Shown here in pieces: positions 54,401 to 62,572 of a DNA stretch of 64,000 nt. The translations under genes were made by a program, and so were the position numbers. The first letter of the stretch is position 1. Every line of letters starts with the position of its first letter. This DNA comes from Janibacter sp. Soil728 (GTDB taxonomy: Bacteria; Actinomycetota; Actinomycetes; Actinomycetales; Dermatophilaceae). The stretch covers positions 310,289 through 374,288 of the forward strand of contig NZ_LMRZ01000001.1 of NCBI RefSeq assembly GCF_001428305.1, read 5' to 3'. The notes below the pieces were generated by a model. The model ran no database searches and was not told the DNA's origin. It was given only the letters and a program-made list of their open reading frames with translations.

Positions 54401-55808
54401 GGAGGGCAACCTCGCCGTCTTCGGGGCCTCGGGCGCCGGCAAGAGCTCCTTCCTGCGGACCATCGCGATCGCCGCGGGGTTCACCGTGCGTGGTGGTCCG
54501 TGCCATGTCTACGGCCTGGACTTCGGGAACCGGGGTCTGGCCATGCTCGAGGACCTGCCGCACGTCGGAAGCATCATCTCGGGTCAGGACGAAGAACGCG
54601 TCAAGCGCTTGATCACGATGCTCCGCGAGACCATCGACGAGCGGGCTATCCGGTACTCCAAGGCCAATGCCACGACGATCACCCAGTACCGCAAGCTCGC
54701 CGGTCGGACCGACGAGCCGCGCATCTTCGTGCTCGTCGACGGGTTGAGCGCCTTCCGCAACGCCTATGAGTCCTCGGGTGCCCTGATGAAGTGGCTGGAC
54801 GCCTTCACCGCCCTCCTGTCCGACGGGCGGCCGGTCGGGGTGCACTTCGTGCTGTCGGTCGACGCGCGCAACGGTCTCCCGGTGTCGATGGGCTCGTCGG
54901 TCCAGTCCCGCTTCGTCCTGCGCATGGCGACCGAGGACGACTACTCCTTCCTCGGGGTGCCGGGTGACGTGCTCACCCCGGACTCGCCTCCGGGGCGTGG
55001 TCTGTTCAAGAAGCGCGAGGTGCAGGTCGCTGTCCTCGGTGGGACGCCGGACGCGTCAGAGCAGTCGCGCATGGTCCGTGGGTTCGCCGACACGATGGCC
55101 AAGTCCGGAGCGCGCCCGGCAGCGCCGGTCGCCTCCCTGCCGGAGGTCGTACCCGCATCGAGCATGCCCGCACAGGTCGGCGGTCTCCCGGTGCTGGCGA
55201 TGAGCTCGGACGACCTGGCCCCCGTCACCATCGACCCGCACGGTGGTTTCGTCGTCACCGGACCTCCCGGCAGCGGCCGGACCACGGTGCTCATCCAGCT
55301 GGTGCAGGCCGTGAAGCTCTGGGACCCGGCGGCGCAGCTGCACCTGGTCACTCTGCGGCGCAACTCGCAGATGCTCTCGATGCCGCAGCTCGCGTCCGCG
55401 GTCACCCGCGAGGAGGAGATCAAGGAGCTGTGCGTGCTCCTCAAGGAGCGGGCGCTCGACGAGAGCTCGCCGCTGCAGGTGCTCGTCATCGAAAAGCTGG
55501 ACGACCTGAACGCGCCGCCGTACCAGATGCCCCTGCAGGACGCGATCAAGCCGCTCATCGACAACGACCACTTCGTCGTGGGTGAGGCCGACCCGAGTGC
55601 GCTCACGACGGGCATGGGACTGCCCGGCCTGGTCAAGGGAGGGCGTTCGGGGATCGTGCTGGCGCCAGACGGTTCCGAGTCGTCGATGATCTTCAAGACG
55701 ACCTTCCCGCCCCTCGCACGTGTCGTCATGCCTGAAGGGCGAGGGGTACTCGTGCGTCGAGGCAGGGCGCAGATCGTCCAGACGGCGCTTCCAGAGATGC
55801 CACGGTGA
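51405..55808 (+). CDS. Type VII secretion FtsK/SpoIIIE ATPase (EssC/EccC-like) with N-terminal FHA domain
   Basis: The 1,467-residue motor has a ubiquitin-like N-terminus (about 1-85), an FHA domain (about 105-195: SHVGRGRDCEVQI, SVSRKHAKL, LGSSNGV), two membrane segments (about 240-285) and three FtsK/SpoIIIE modules. Module 1 is intact: Walker A GGTTGAGKS (Lys687) and IIIVDEF. Module 2 has GASGAGKS (Lys1013) but LVDGLSA in place of Asp-Glu. Module 3 has GPPGSGRTT, with Arg1292 replacing the Lys, and VIEKLDD. This asymmetry is typical of EccC/EssC. Domain order resembles EssC of Firmicutes more than split EccCa/Cb. It should drive export of WXG100 proteins. Confidence 0.92.
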   Translation: MKLMFTLRGSDNEDTDLVATVDGRTTVGDLAEHLVLADPRRQRAGSSYERPDLGQTTLALVNENFRAVDPHTTVQESGLRSGAHVSVTRRSSGYQDTEAPIAVATVVAGPDAGREYALQRGTSHVGRGRDCEVQINDASVSRKHAKLLVADVVEVTDLGSSNGVVVGDEHVDRAILREGEAFTIGDTTFEISTRTAAAGVTTTESGDVAFTRSPRISPVYQGLQFEVPDLPERGKPQRIPLAMMIVPVFMGATLFAITRSRFTIMFMLMMPMMMLANAWESKRRVRLDFEEAMVDFREDVGYLVEDIETELDREHDTRRQEHPAVAELGQAVAAHHPLMWTRRPGEPGYLEYRLGLGVRPSRSEIKLPKMGRSRAEAWLEVSTLMQGLGVVADVPVTAHPLLDGAIGVSGPREAALGLARSIIVQTMSAHSPAEVVLCALASTTSARDWDWLKWVPHATSPQSPFDVQQTASSRPGCAAIMEQLESLVASRSAKDGPGAGGPSVVVLIENDAPIERARLVQLAEAGWKVGVVVVWVSPVTEQLPAACRTFVEVGDGGRCRVGWVGPAQLAADVQADPIPLRDAVTVARQLAPITDSSALARDDSDIPRSVSYLALVGTEIAHSETAVIERWNENRSILTGPHAPPTPNRKPGSLRAVIGQSAMGTHSVDLRTDGPHALVGGTTGAGKSELLQAWILGMATANSPQRVTFLLVDYKGGSAFRDCVQLPHTVGMVTDLSPHLVRRALASLSAELHYREHLLARYKAKDLIELERRGEVEAPPSLIIIVDEFAALVQEVPDFVDGVVNIAQRGRSLGIHLILATQRPAGVIKDNLRANTNLRMALRMADTDDSTDVLGTPDAAYFDPALPGRALAKSGPGRLVPFQTGYAGGWTSNTPPPPDMLVSTLAFGAPVAWELPAKPQGDEEADLGPTDIQRVVDTVERARVEAQLPLPRKPWLSELAEVYELAKLPTERRDDELVIGIADNPERQSQPAISFRPDVEGNLAVFGASGAGKSSFLRTIAIAAGFTVRGGPCHVYGLDFGNRGLAMLEDLPHVGSIISGQDEERVKRLITMLRETIDERAIRYSKANATTITQYRKLAGRTDEPRIFVLVDGLSAFRNAYESSGALMKWLDAFTALLSDGRPVGVHFVLSVDARNGLPVSMGSSVQSRFVLRMATEDDYSFLGVPGDVLTPDSPPGRGLFKKREVQVAVLGGTPDASEQSRMVRGFADTMAKSGARPAAPVASLPEVVPASSMPAQVGGLPVLAMSSDDLAPVTIDPHGGFVVTGPPGSGRTTVLIQLVQAVKLWDPAAQLHLVTLRRNSQMLSMPQLASAVTREEEIKELCVLLKERALDESSPLQVLVIEKLDDLNAPPYQMPLQDAIKPLIDNDHFVVGEADPSALTTGMGLPGLVKGGRSGIVLAPDGSESSMIFKTTFPPLARVVMPEGRGVLVRRGRAQIVQTALPEMPR

Positions 55809-55986
55809 CGGTGAGCAGCCTTGTGCGCCAACGGTATTGCGCATGCACATCGGATTCATCGATGTCTGGGGAGTTCTCCCCATGTACCTCGCTGCGCACC
55901 TTCTCTAGTGTTGACATCAGTCGGGCAGGGAGATGGCCCGAAGACACACACCACGTATCAGCACCTATCGACAGCAGGAGTAGATC
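55809..55986. promoter_or_regulatory. Leader region of the first small WXG100 gene
   Basis: This 178-bp gap has a perfect inverted repeat GGGGAG-TT-CTCCCC (55868-55881) and, downstream, TTGACA at 55911-55916 without a good -10. The gap suggests that the two abundant small WXG100 proteins have their own promoter, separate from the ATPase operon. Confidence 0.4.
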
Positions 55987-56259
55987 ATGTCTTTCGTCGG
56001 AATGAACCTCGACATCGTCAAGGGCGAGCTGCCCAAGTGGCAGAACCTCGCGCAGGACCTCGAGACCGTCATCACCAGCGTCGACACGCAGGTGCAGGAG
56101 GCCAACGACGCGTGGAACGGTCCCGACTCGGACAAGTTCGTCGCCGAGTGGCAGGGCCAGCACCGTGCACAGCTCGTGGGGGCCAAGACCCTGGTCGAGC
56201 ACCTGACCGCGACGTTGGGGCACGAGATCACCGAGCAGGGGCGTGTGTCCGGCGCCTGA
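55987..56259 (+). CDS. WXG100 family protein (EsxA/EsxB-like), 1
   Basis: A 90-residue helical protein with W43-N-G45 in the mid-hairpin position, the hallmark of ESAT-6/WXG100 family substrates of type VII secretion. It has AGGAG before the ATG. No C-terminal YxxxD/E export signal is obvious in the last 15 residues, which may be supplied by its partner. It lies 178 bp after the EssC-like ATPase and 53 bp before the second WXG100 gene; the two likely form a heterodimer. Confidence 0.93.
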   Translation: MSFVGMNLDIVKGELPKWQNLAQDLETVITSVDTQVQEANDAWNGPDSDKFVAEWQGQHRAQLVGAKTLVEHLTATLGHEITEQGRVSGA

Positions 56260-56312
56260 TCCGGCCCGCATCACGCTCACCCCCCCACACACACTTTTGA
56301 AGGAGAACTGAC

Positions 56313-56600
56313 ATGGCACTGACTGACGGAATGGACCCGGTCCGCATCCGAGAGGTTGCGCGGCAGCTGACGCAGCAGTCCGGCAAGATCGAAGAGGCCA
56401 TCACCAACGGCACCACGCAGGCGGCGACGCTCGTGGACAACTGGCACGGCAACGACTCCGAGCAGTTCGCGACCTCGTGGCAGGACGCGATCAAGGCCCT
56501 CCAGAGCGCCAAGGACCTGATGACCGACTACGCCCGGACCGCGGTCCAGCAGGCCGACGAGCAGAAGGGCGCCTCGGGCGGCGGCAACAGCGGCGACTGA
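56313..56600 (+). CDS. WXG100 family protein (EsxA/EsxB-like), 2
   Basis: A 95-residue helical protein with W44-H-G46 and, in its C-terminal part, the segment YARTAVQQADEQ (residues about 74-85), followed by a Gly/Ser tail. YARTA is close to the YxxxD/E export motif but lacks the acidic residue. It is closely related to the first 90 residues of the fusion protein at 37122, which has the same W-x-G position. GAAGGAG precedes the ATG. Likely partner of the 90-residue WXG100 protein and co-exported with it. Confidence 0.93.
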   Translation: MALTDGMDPVRIREVARQLTQQSGKIEEAITNGTTQAATLVDNWHGNDSEQFATSWQDAIKALQSAKDLMTDYARTAVQQADEQKGASGGGNSGD

Positions 56601-56620
56601 GCGTCCGCGCCAGCCCGCCC

Positions 56621-56662
56621 GAAGGGGGCGAGTGCGACCACCCGGTCGCACCCGCCCCCTTC
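56621..56662. terminator. Terminator after the WXG100 genes
   Basis: GAAGGGGGCG...TGCGACC pairs with GGTCGCA...CGCCCCCTTC across 56621-56662, interrupted by one two-base mismatch. It lies between convergent genes. Confidence 0.7.
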
Positions 56663-56677
56663 GTCGTGCTCGCAGGC

Positions 56678-56896
56678 TCAGTCGTCGATGACGACGAGGA
56701 CCTCACCCTCCTGGACGACGTCCCCGGCAGCGACCTTGACCTCGAGGATCCGGCCGGAACGCTCGGCGAGGACCGGGATCTCCATCTTCATGGACTCGAG
56801 GAGGACGAGCTCGTCCCCCACCGCGACGGTCTGGTCATCGACCACGTGCACGGCGATGACATTGGCGACCAGCTCTGATTCGACTCTGTGACCCAT
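56678..56896 (-). CDS. Stand-alone biotin/lipoyl attachment domain protein (BCCP-like)
   Basis: The 72-residue protein is a single biotinyl domain with the modified-Lys motif ESMKMEIPV at its centre and the symmetrical flanks VHVVDDQTVAVGDELVLLE and VKVAAGDVVQEGEVLVVIDD. It closely resembles small mycobacterial biotinylated proteins of about 71 residues whose partner enzyme is unclear. No carboxylase gene is nearby. It is divergent from the P450 gene (85 bp between starts) and convergent with the WXG100 genes. Confidence 0.9.
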   Translation of the reverse strand: MGHRVESELVANVIAVHVVDDQTVAVGDELVLLESMKMEIPVLAERSGRILEVKVAAGDVVQEGEVLVVIDD

Positions 56897-56981
56897 GCCA
56901 CCGAGGTTAGTGGAGTCGGTGCCGACTCATCTGCACGGTCCTCCTTCGGGCGCCGGGCTCGGCTGGGCGAGGATGGTTGCC

Positions 56982-58172
56982 ATGAACGATGTCGACCTCT
57001 CTGCGCGGGAGCTCCTGGACGACCCCTACCCGCTGCTGGCCCAGTGGCGTGCGGCCGGACCCGTGCTCCGAGCGCTGGACGGCCGGTGGGTGGCCACGAC
57101 CCACGCGTCGGTCAGTGCCACGCTGCGGCACAGGGCCATGGGCCGGATCTGGTCCGACTGGCAGCCGGCCGAGCGGATGGAGCCCTTCAACACCCTCCAC
57201 CGCCACCAGCTGATGGAGAACGAGCCGCCGGAGCACACGCGCATGCGTCGCCTGCTCGCCGGCGCCTTTGCCAAGGGCCACGTCGAGCGCATGCGCCCGC
57301 GGATCGAGGAGCTCGCCGACTCCATGCTCGAGCGGCTCGACGCGACCGGGCCGGTGGACATCCTCGCCGCCTACGCGGAGCCGATGCCGGTCTTCGTCAT
57401 CGCCGACCTCCTCGGTGTGCCGCGGGAGGACCACGTCCGGCTGCGGGACTGGTCCCAGGCGATCGTGCACATGTACGAGCAGGGGGTCGACGACGCCACC
57501 CGCGAGGCAGCCGTGCGCGCCAGCGCCGACTTCGCCGCCTACACCCGGGAGGTCATCGAGATGCGCCGGGTCCACCCGGGCGACGATCTCGTCAGTGACC
57601 TCATCGCCGAGCGGGACGGCACCGGCGGCTTCAGCGACGACGAGCTCGTCGCGACCGTCGTCCTGCTCCTCAACGCGGGCCACGAGGCCTCGGTCAACGT
57701 CTTCGGCAACGGTCTCAGCTCGCTCCTCACCCACCCCGACCAGCTCGCGCGGATCACCTCGGGCGAGGTCGGCGTCGCCAGCGCCCTCGAGGAGCTGATC
57801 CGCTTCGACGCCCCGCTGCAGCTCTTCGAGCGGACCGCGACCCAGGACGTGGAGATCGAAGGTGTCGTCGTGCAGGCCGGGGAGAGGGTCGCCTGCCTCA
57901 TGGGCTCGGCCAACCGTGACGCCTCGGTCTTCGGGGACAGCCGGGAGCGCGGAGCCGACGCCTTCGACGTCTCTCGTGACCCCAACCCGCACGTCGGGTT
58001 CGGCCTCGGCCGGCACTTCTGCCTCGGCGCACCGTTGGCCCGGGTCGAGCTGGAGATCACCGTGCGGCGCCTGCTCGAGCGGTACCCGAACATCTCGCCG
58101 GCAGCCACCCCACCGCGCCGGCCCACCTGGGTGCTGCGCGGCTTCGAGGCGCTCCCCGTCACCCTCTCCTGA
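56982..58172 (+). CDS. Cytochrome P450
   Basis: A 396-residue soluble bacterial P450. Landmarks: HTRMRRLLAGAF (about 85-97), the I-helix LLLNAGHEASVN, ExxR in EELIRF and the heme loop FGLGRHFCLGAPLAR (Cys347). In the I-helix the usual Thr following the acidic residue is replaced: GHEAS in place of GxE/D-T-T. The ATG at 56982 is chosen because GAGG lies 9 bp upstream; 56973 is also in frame. No ferredoxin or reductase is adjacent. Substrate unknown. Confidence 0.93.
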   Translation: MNDVDLSARELLDDPYPLLAQWRAAGPVLRALDGRWVATTHASVSATLRHRAMGRIWSDWQPAERMEPFNTLHRHQLMENEPPEHTRMRRLLAGAFAKGHVERMRPRIEELADSMLERLDATGPVDILAAYAEPMPVFVIADLLGVPREDHVRLRDWSQAIVHMYEQGVDDATREAAVRASADFAAYTREVIEMRRVHPGDDLVSDLIAERDGTGGFSDDELVATVVLLLNAGHEASVNVFGNGLSSLLTHPDQLARITSGEVGVASALEELIRFDAPLQLFERTATQDVEIEGVVVQAGERVACLMGSANRDASVFGDSRERGADAFDVSRDPNPHVGFGLGRHFCLGAPLARVELEITVRRLLERYPNISPAATPPRRPTWVLRGFEALPVTLS

Positions 58173-58174
58173 CA

Positions 58175-58227
58175 CAGGTGGGCGGTTGGTGCTGCGTACC
58201 CGCGAGTACGCGCCAACCGCCCACCTG
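58175..58227. terminator. Long-stem terminator between P450 and ino1
   Basis: CAGGTGGGCGGTTGG (58175-58189) pairs exactly with 58213-58227, and within the loop GCGTAC (58194-58199) pairs with GTACGC (58206-58211), giving a two-part hairpin. The genes on both sides converge on it. Confidence 0.7.
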
Positions 58228-58323
58228 ATGGAGCCAGGGCTCAGCGCTCCTGTGTTGATTGAGCGCTGTCGCTGCACGTCAGGAGCGTCCCTTCGTCCCT
58301 CAGGTCCGATCCCGACGCTCCGC

Positions 58324-59418
58324 TCAGCGCTCTTCTGTACCTGCGATGAAGGCCTCGAGCTTGACGCGGCCCTCGGTGTCCTCGCGCTGCTCCGGCGGGG
58401 ACTTCATGAGGTAGCTGCTCGCGGAGAGCAGGGCGCCGCCGATGCCGCGGTCCTTGGCGATCTTCGCCGCGCGGATCGCGTCGATGATGATGCCCGCGCT
58501 GTTGGGGGAGTCCCAGACCTCGAGCTTGTACTCGAGGTTCAGGGGGACATCGCCGAAGGCGCGACCCTCGAGGCGGACATAGGCCCACTTGCGGTCGTCC
58601 AGCCAGGCCACGTAGTCCGACGGGCCGATGTGGACATTGCGGTCGTCCGCACCGACGCCGGAGAGAGGGCCATCGAGGTTGGAGGTGACGGCCTGGGTCT
58701 TGGAGACCTTCTTGCTCTCCAGGCGCTCGCGCTCGAGCATGTTCTTGAAGTCCATGTTGCCGCCGACGTTGAGCTGGTAGGTGCGGTCCAGGACCACGCC
58801 GCGCTGCTCGAAGAGCTTGGCCATGACACGGTGCGTGATCGTCGCGCCGACCTGGCTCTTGATGTCGTCACCGATGATCGGGACGCCGGCGTCCTCGAAC
58901 TTCTTGGCCCACACGGGGTCGGAGGCGATGAAGACCGGCAGGGCGTTGACGAAGGCCACGCCCGCGTCGATCGCGCACTGTGCGTAGAACTTGTCGGCCT
59001 CCTCGGAACCCACCGGGAGGTAGGACACGAGCACGTCGACCTTGGCGTCCTTGAGCGTCTGGACGACGTCGACCGGCTCGGCGGGGGACTCGTCGATGGT
59101 CAGGGCGTAGTACTTGCCGATCCCGTCGAGGGTGTGGCCACGCTGGACCTCGACGCCCGTCGTCGGGACGTCGGCGATCTTGATGGTGTTGTTCTCCGAG
59201 GAGTTGATCGCCTCGGAGAGGTCCTTGCCGACCTTCTTGTCGTCGACGTCGAAGGCAGCGACGAACTCGACGTCGTTGACGTGGTACTCACCGAACTTCA
59301 CGTGCATCAGACCCGGGACGGTGCCCGACGGGTCGGCGTCCTTGTAGTACACGACACCCTGCACGAGCGAGCTGGCGCAGTTGCCGACGCCGACGATGGC
59401 GACGCGGATTGAACTCAT
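58324..59418 (-). CDS. ino1: Inositol-3-phosphate synthase (myo-inositol-1-phosphate synthase)
   Basis: The 364-residue NAD-dependent enzyme converts glucose 6-phosphate to inositol phosphate, the first step towards phosphatidylinositol and mycothiol in actinobacteria. It has the Rossmann start [16 protein letters not shown], the core segments [30 protein letters not shown] and [14 protein letters not shown], and [23 protein letters not shown] near the end. ATG 59418 has AAGGAG upstream and overlaps the PadR stop by 4 bp. The ino1-padR pairing is the same as in mycobacteria (Rv0046c-Rv0047c). Confidence 0.95.
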   Translation of the reverse strand: MSSIRVAIVGVGNCASSLVQGVVYYKDADPSGTVPGLMHVKFGEYHVNDVEFVAAFDVDDKKVGKDLSEAINSSENNTIKIADVPTTGVEVQRGHTLDGIGKYYALTIDESPAEPVDVVQTLKDAKVDVLVSYLPVGSEEADKFYAQCAIDAGVAFVNALPVFIASDPVWAKKFEDAGVPIIGDDIKSQVGATITHRVMAKLFEQRGVVLDRTYQLNVGGNMDFKNMLERERLESKKVSKTQAVTSNLDGPLSGVGADDRNVHIGPSDYVAWLDDRKWAYVRLEGRAFGDVPLNLEYKLEVWDSPNSAGIIIDAIRAAKIAKDRGIGGALLSASSYLMKSPPEQREDTEGRVKLEAFIAGTEER

Positions 59419-60023
59419 GGGTTCTCCTTGGTGGGGGGCGGGTTGAAAGCTGGGTGGGAGGGGTCGCTGAGGGTGCCGGGCCGAGCCTGCGGGCCACGCC
59501 GCTCGGCGTCGATGAGCTCGTCGAGCCACGCGACGGCTCGCTCGATGGCGTCCTCGCCGTGCGCCGCGAGTGCCGCGGACCATCGGTCCTGGCGCACGGA
59601 TGCCTCACCAGTGCGCATGCCGTCGAGCTGCTCGGTCAGCCGGGCTCGTCGTCCCTCGAGGAGGCGCAGGCGGACCTCGCGCTCGGTGCGGGCGAAGAAG
59701 GCCACCCGGACGTCGAAGGCGTCGTCGGCCCAGCTGCCCGGGTCGGTGCGTCCGGCGATCTGGGCGAATGCGGTCCGACCGGCGTCGGTGATCGTGTAGG
59801 TGATCCGCTGTCGTCGGCTGCTCGGGGAGCGCGGCTCGTCACGGTCGACGCTCACCAGGTCCTGCCCCTGCAGGCTGGCCAGGCAGGGGTAGAGGGTGCC
59901 GAAGGAGAGGGCGCGGAAGGCGCCCAGCCGGGTGTTGAGCCGACGGCGCAGCTCGTAGCCGTGCAGGGGGTCCTCGTGGAGGAGGCCGAGGACGGCGAAC
60001 TCGAGCATCTCGCGACGGCGCAC
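59415..60023 (-). CDS. PadR family transcriptional regulator
   Basis: The 202-residue protein has the N-terminal PadR winged helix ([49 protein letters not shown]) and a C-terminal coiled dimer domain. The GTG at 60023 (VRRREML) is preferred because AGGGAG is 5 bp upstream and it gives the family N-terminus; a GTG at 60029 is alternative. It overlaps ino1 by 4 bp, so it likely controls ino1 and itself, as its conserved pairing suggests. Its ligand is unknown. Confidence 0.9.
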   Translation of the reverse strand: MRRREMLEFAVLGLLHEDPLHGYELRRRLNTRLGAFRALSFGTLYPCLASLQGQDLVSVDRDEPRSPSSRRQRITYTITDAGRTAFAQIAGRTDPGSWADDAFDVRVAFFARTEREVRLRLLEGRRARLTEQLDGMRTGEASVRQDRWSAALAAHGEDAIERAVAWLDELIDAERRGPQARPGTLSDPSHPAFNPPPTKENP

Positions 60024-60196
60024 GTCCACTCCCTTCGCTCAGGTCGGTGCCACACACCAGAGGTCAGAAGTGCTCGGTGCTGTGTGAGCCTACTCGATGT
60101 ATCGGGTGGATACATCGACTCGCAGTGTTTGGGTGTGGCGCTTTGCGCTCATACTGTTTGGCAAGGTCTTGATTCCCCCGTATCACGAGGTGCCGC

Positions 60197-62572
60197 ATGT
60201 CCACATCCCCCCGCTCGAGCGCTGCATCGCGCTCTCGACGACGGCCGTCGTCCTCGCGGAGCGCACGGCGCAAGGGCAAGCGCGGCATCCTGCGCAAGAT
60301 CCTCATCGGCTTCGCCCTGCTCGTGGCCCTCGGGATCGGTGCGGTGGTCGCGGCCTACCTGATGATCGACATCCCCAAGCCCAACGACCGGGCCGTCCAG
60401 CAGGCGTCCGTCCTCTACTACTCGGACGGCAAGACCGAGATGGACCGGATCGCGACGGTCAACCGCGAGTCGGTCCCGCTCGACCAGATCCCCGAGCCGG
60501 TGCAGCACGCCTTCCTCGCCGCCGAGGACCGGTCCTTCTACGACAACCAGGGCATCTCGCCCAAGGGCATCTTCCGCGCCATCAGCGGTGCGTTGGCCGG
60601 TCAGAACCGTGGTGGCGGATCGACGATCACCCAGCAGTACGTCAAGAACTACTTCCTCACCCAGGACCAGACGCTGGACCGCAAGGGGCGCGAGATCCTG
60701 CTGTCCGTGAAGATCGACGGCGAGCTGAGCAAGGACCAGATCCTGGAGAACTACCTCAACACGATCTACTTCGGTCGCGGGGCCGACGGCATCCAGACCG
60801 CGTCCAAGGCGTACTTCAACAAGAATGTCCAGGACCTCACCCCGGCCGAGGGCGCTCTGCTCGCCAGCGTGATCCGCGGGCCCTCGCTCTACGACCCCGG
60901 GCTGGGCGAGGAGCAGACCACGCTCGCCACCGGCCGATGGAACTACGTCCTGGACGGCATGGTCTCGCAGGGCTGGATGACCGCAGCGGAGCGGAAGGAC
61001 CAGGAGTTCCCCAAGACCACGGCCCCCAAGCGGAACACCGCGAAGTCGAATGACATCGGCTTCATCACCGAAGAGGTACGCACCGAGCTGCGCAACCGCC
61101 TGAAGCTGTCCGACGCCGACATCGACCGTGGCGGCTTCAAGATCGTCACGACGATCGACAAGAAGGCGCAGCAGGCCGCTGCGAAGGCGGTCAAGAGCCA
61201 CCGCCCCACCGGGGAGCGGACCTCGGACCTGCACATCGGCCTGGCCTCCGTGCAACCCAATGACGGGGCCATCCGCGCCATGTACGGGGGAGCGAAGTTC
61301 AGCCAGGGCAAGTACGGCTACTTCAACTCTGCGGTCGACGGCAAGATGCAGGCCGGGTCGACGATGAAGCCCTTCACGATGATCGCCGCGCTGCGCAAGG
61401 GTCTGCCCTTGTCGACCACGTACAGCGGTGCCAGCCCGTACTACAACAAGGCCTTCGTCTCGACCGGCGCGGGGACCTCCGAGATCCAGCGCAATGGCGG
61501 CGTCGTCAACTACGGCAATGCCTCCTACGGCCCGGTCACCATGCGCACCGCGACGCAGAAGTCGATCAACACCTACTACGCGCAGCTCAACCTCGCCGTC
61601 ACGCCGAAGTCGACCGCCACGTCGGCCAAGGACGCTGGCGTCGTCGGGTGGGACGGCGACAAGCGGGTGCCTCTGTCGCAGACGCCCGCCAATGTCTTCG
61701 GGACCGACGCAGTGCGCGTCATCGACATGGCCAACGCCTACGCGACGATCGCTGCCGAAGGGAGACGGGCCACCCCCTACTACATCTCCTCGGTGAAGAG
61801 CACGGGCGAGTACGAGCTGGACTACAAGGTCAAGAAGGACGTGCGCAGGGCCTTCCCCCAGGACGTCGCTCGCGATGCCATCCAGGCCATGAGCCAGGTC
61901 GACAAGCCGGGTGGCACCGGCTACCCGACCGTCGCCGACCTCGGACGCCCGCTCGGTGGCAAGACCGGCACGACCTCCAACAACTACGCGGCCTGGTTCG
62001 ACGGGTTCACTCCCGGCCAGCTCGCGACGGCTGTCGGGATGTACAAGGGCGATGGGCGGTTGGTGGAGAAGAACCAGCTGGTCAACCTCGGTGGCTTCGC
62101 CGAGGTCACCGGCGGGACCATCCCCGCGAGGATCTGGACGGACTACATGATCGGAGCGCTCGAGGGGAAGCCGGTCAAGAGCCTCCCGCCGGCCGGCAAT
62201 GTCACCTACCGGCCGCAGACCGACCGGCCGAGCAATGCGCCGGCGCCGATCACGTCGACGCAGGCCCCCGCGCCCCGTCCGACGACGCAGGCCCCCGCGC
62301 CCCGCTCGACGACCTCGAAGAGCTCCTCGACGTCCACGAGCTCCTCCACCTCGACCACGACATCGTCGAGCTCGACCACGAAGTCCTCGTCGAGCACGAC
62401 GAAGACCTCGTCGACCCCGACCAGCACGTCGACCACCCCACCCCCCACCAAGACGCCGCCAACGTCGAGTTCGACGCCGCCGCCGCCGTCGACCAGCGAG
62501 CCCACGATCACGGTTCCGACACCGAGCCTGACGCGGGGCGATCCCACCCCCGGCGCGAACCAGGCCGACTAG
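60197..62572 (+). CDS. ponA: Class A penicillin-binding protein (bifunctional peptidoglycan synthase)
   Basis: The 791-residue protein polymerises and cross-links peptidoglycan. A basic N-terminus and one membrane segment (about 34-56) precede the GT51 transglycosylase (EDRSFYDNQGI, Glu110; GGSTITQQYVKN) and the transpeptidase with STMK (Ser388, Lys391), SIN (Ser456-Asn458) and KTG (Lys589). The last 100 residues are Ser/Thr/Pro-rich, probably spanning the wall. It follows ino1/padR as in mycobacteria, where PonA1 has the same neighbours and layout. Divergent from padR with 173 bp between. Confidence 0.95.
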   Translation: MSTSPRSSAASRSRRRPSSSRSARRKGKRGILRKILIGFALLVALGIGAVVAAYLMIDIPKPNDRAVQQASVLYYSDGKTEMDRIATVNRESVPLDQIPEPVQHAFLAAEDRSFYDNQGISPKGIFRAISGALAGQNRGGGSTITQQYVKNYFLTQDQTLDRKGREILLSVKIDGELSKDQILENYLNTIYFGRGADGIQTASKAYFNKNVQDLTPAEGALLASVIRGPSLYDPGLGEEQTTLATGRWNYVLDGMVSQGWMTAAERKDQEFPKTTAPKRNTAKSNDIGFITEEVRTELRNRLKLSDADIDRGGFKIVTTIDKKAQQAAAKAVKSHRPTGERTSDLHIGLASVQPNDGAIRAMYGGAKFSQGKYGYFNSAVDGKMQAGSTMKPFTMIAALRKGLPLSTTYSGASPYYNKAFVSTGAGTSEIQRNGGVVNYGNASYGPVTMRTATQKSINTYYAQLNLAVTPKSTATSAKDAGVVGWDGDKRVPLSQTPANVFGTDAVRVIDMANAYATIAAEGRRATPYYISSVKSTGEYELDYKVKKDVRRAFPQDVARDAIQAMSQVDKPGGTGYPTVADLGRPLGGKTGTTSNNYAAWFDGFTPGQLATAVGMYKGDGRLVEKNQLVNLGGFAEVTGGTIPARIWTDYMIGALEGKPVKSLPPAGNVTYRPQTDRPSNAPAPITSTQAPAPRPTTQAPAPRSTTSKSSSTSTSSSTSTTTSSSSTTKSSSSTTKTSSTPTSTSTTPPPTKTPPTSSSTPPPPSTSEPTITVPTPSLTRGDPTPGANQAD

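Noticed and set aside
58175-58227. Integron attC or mobile palindrome
   Set aside because: It sits exactly between two convergent stops with simple stem symmetry, better explained as a terminator; no integrase or repeat copy is seen.
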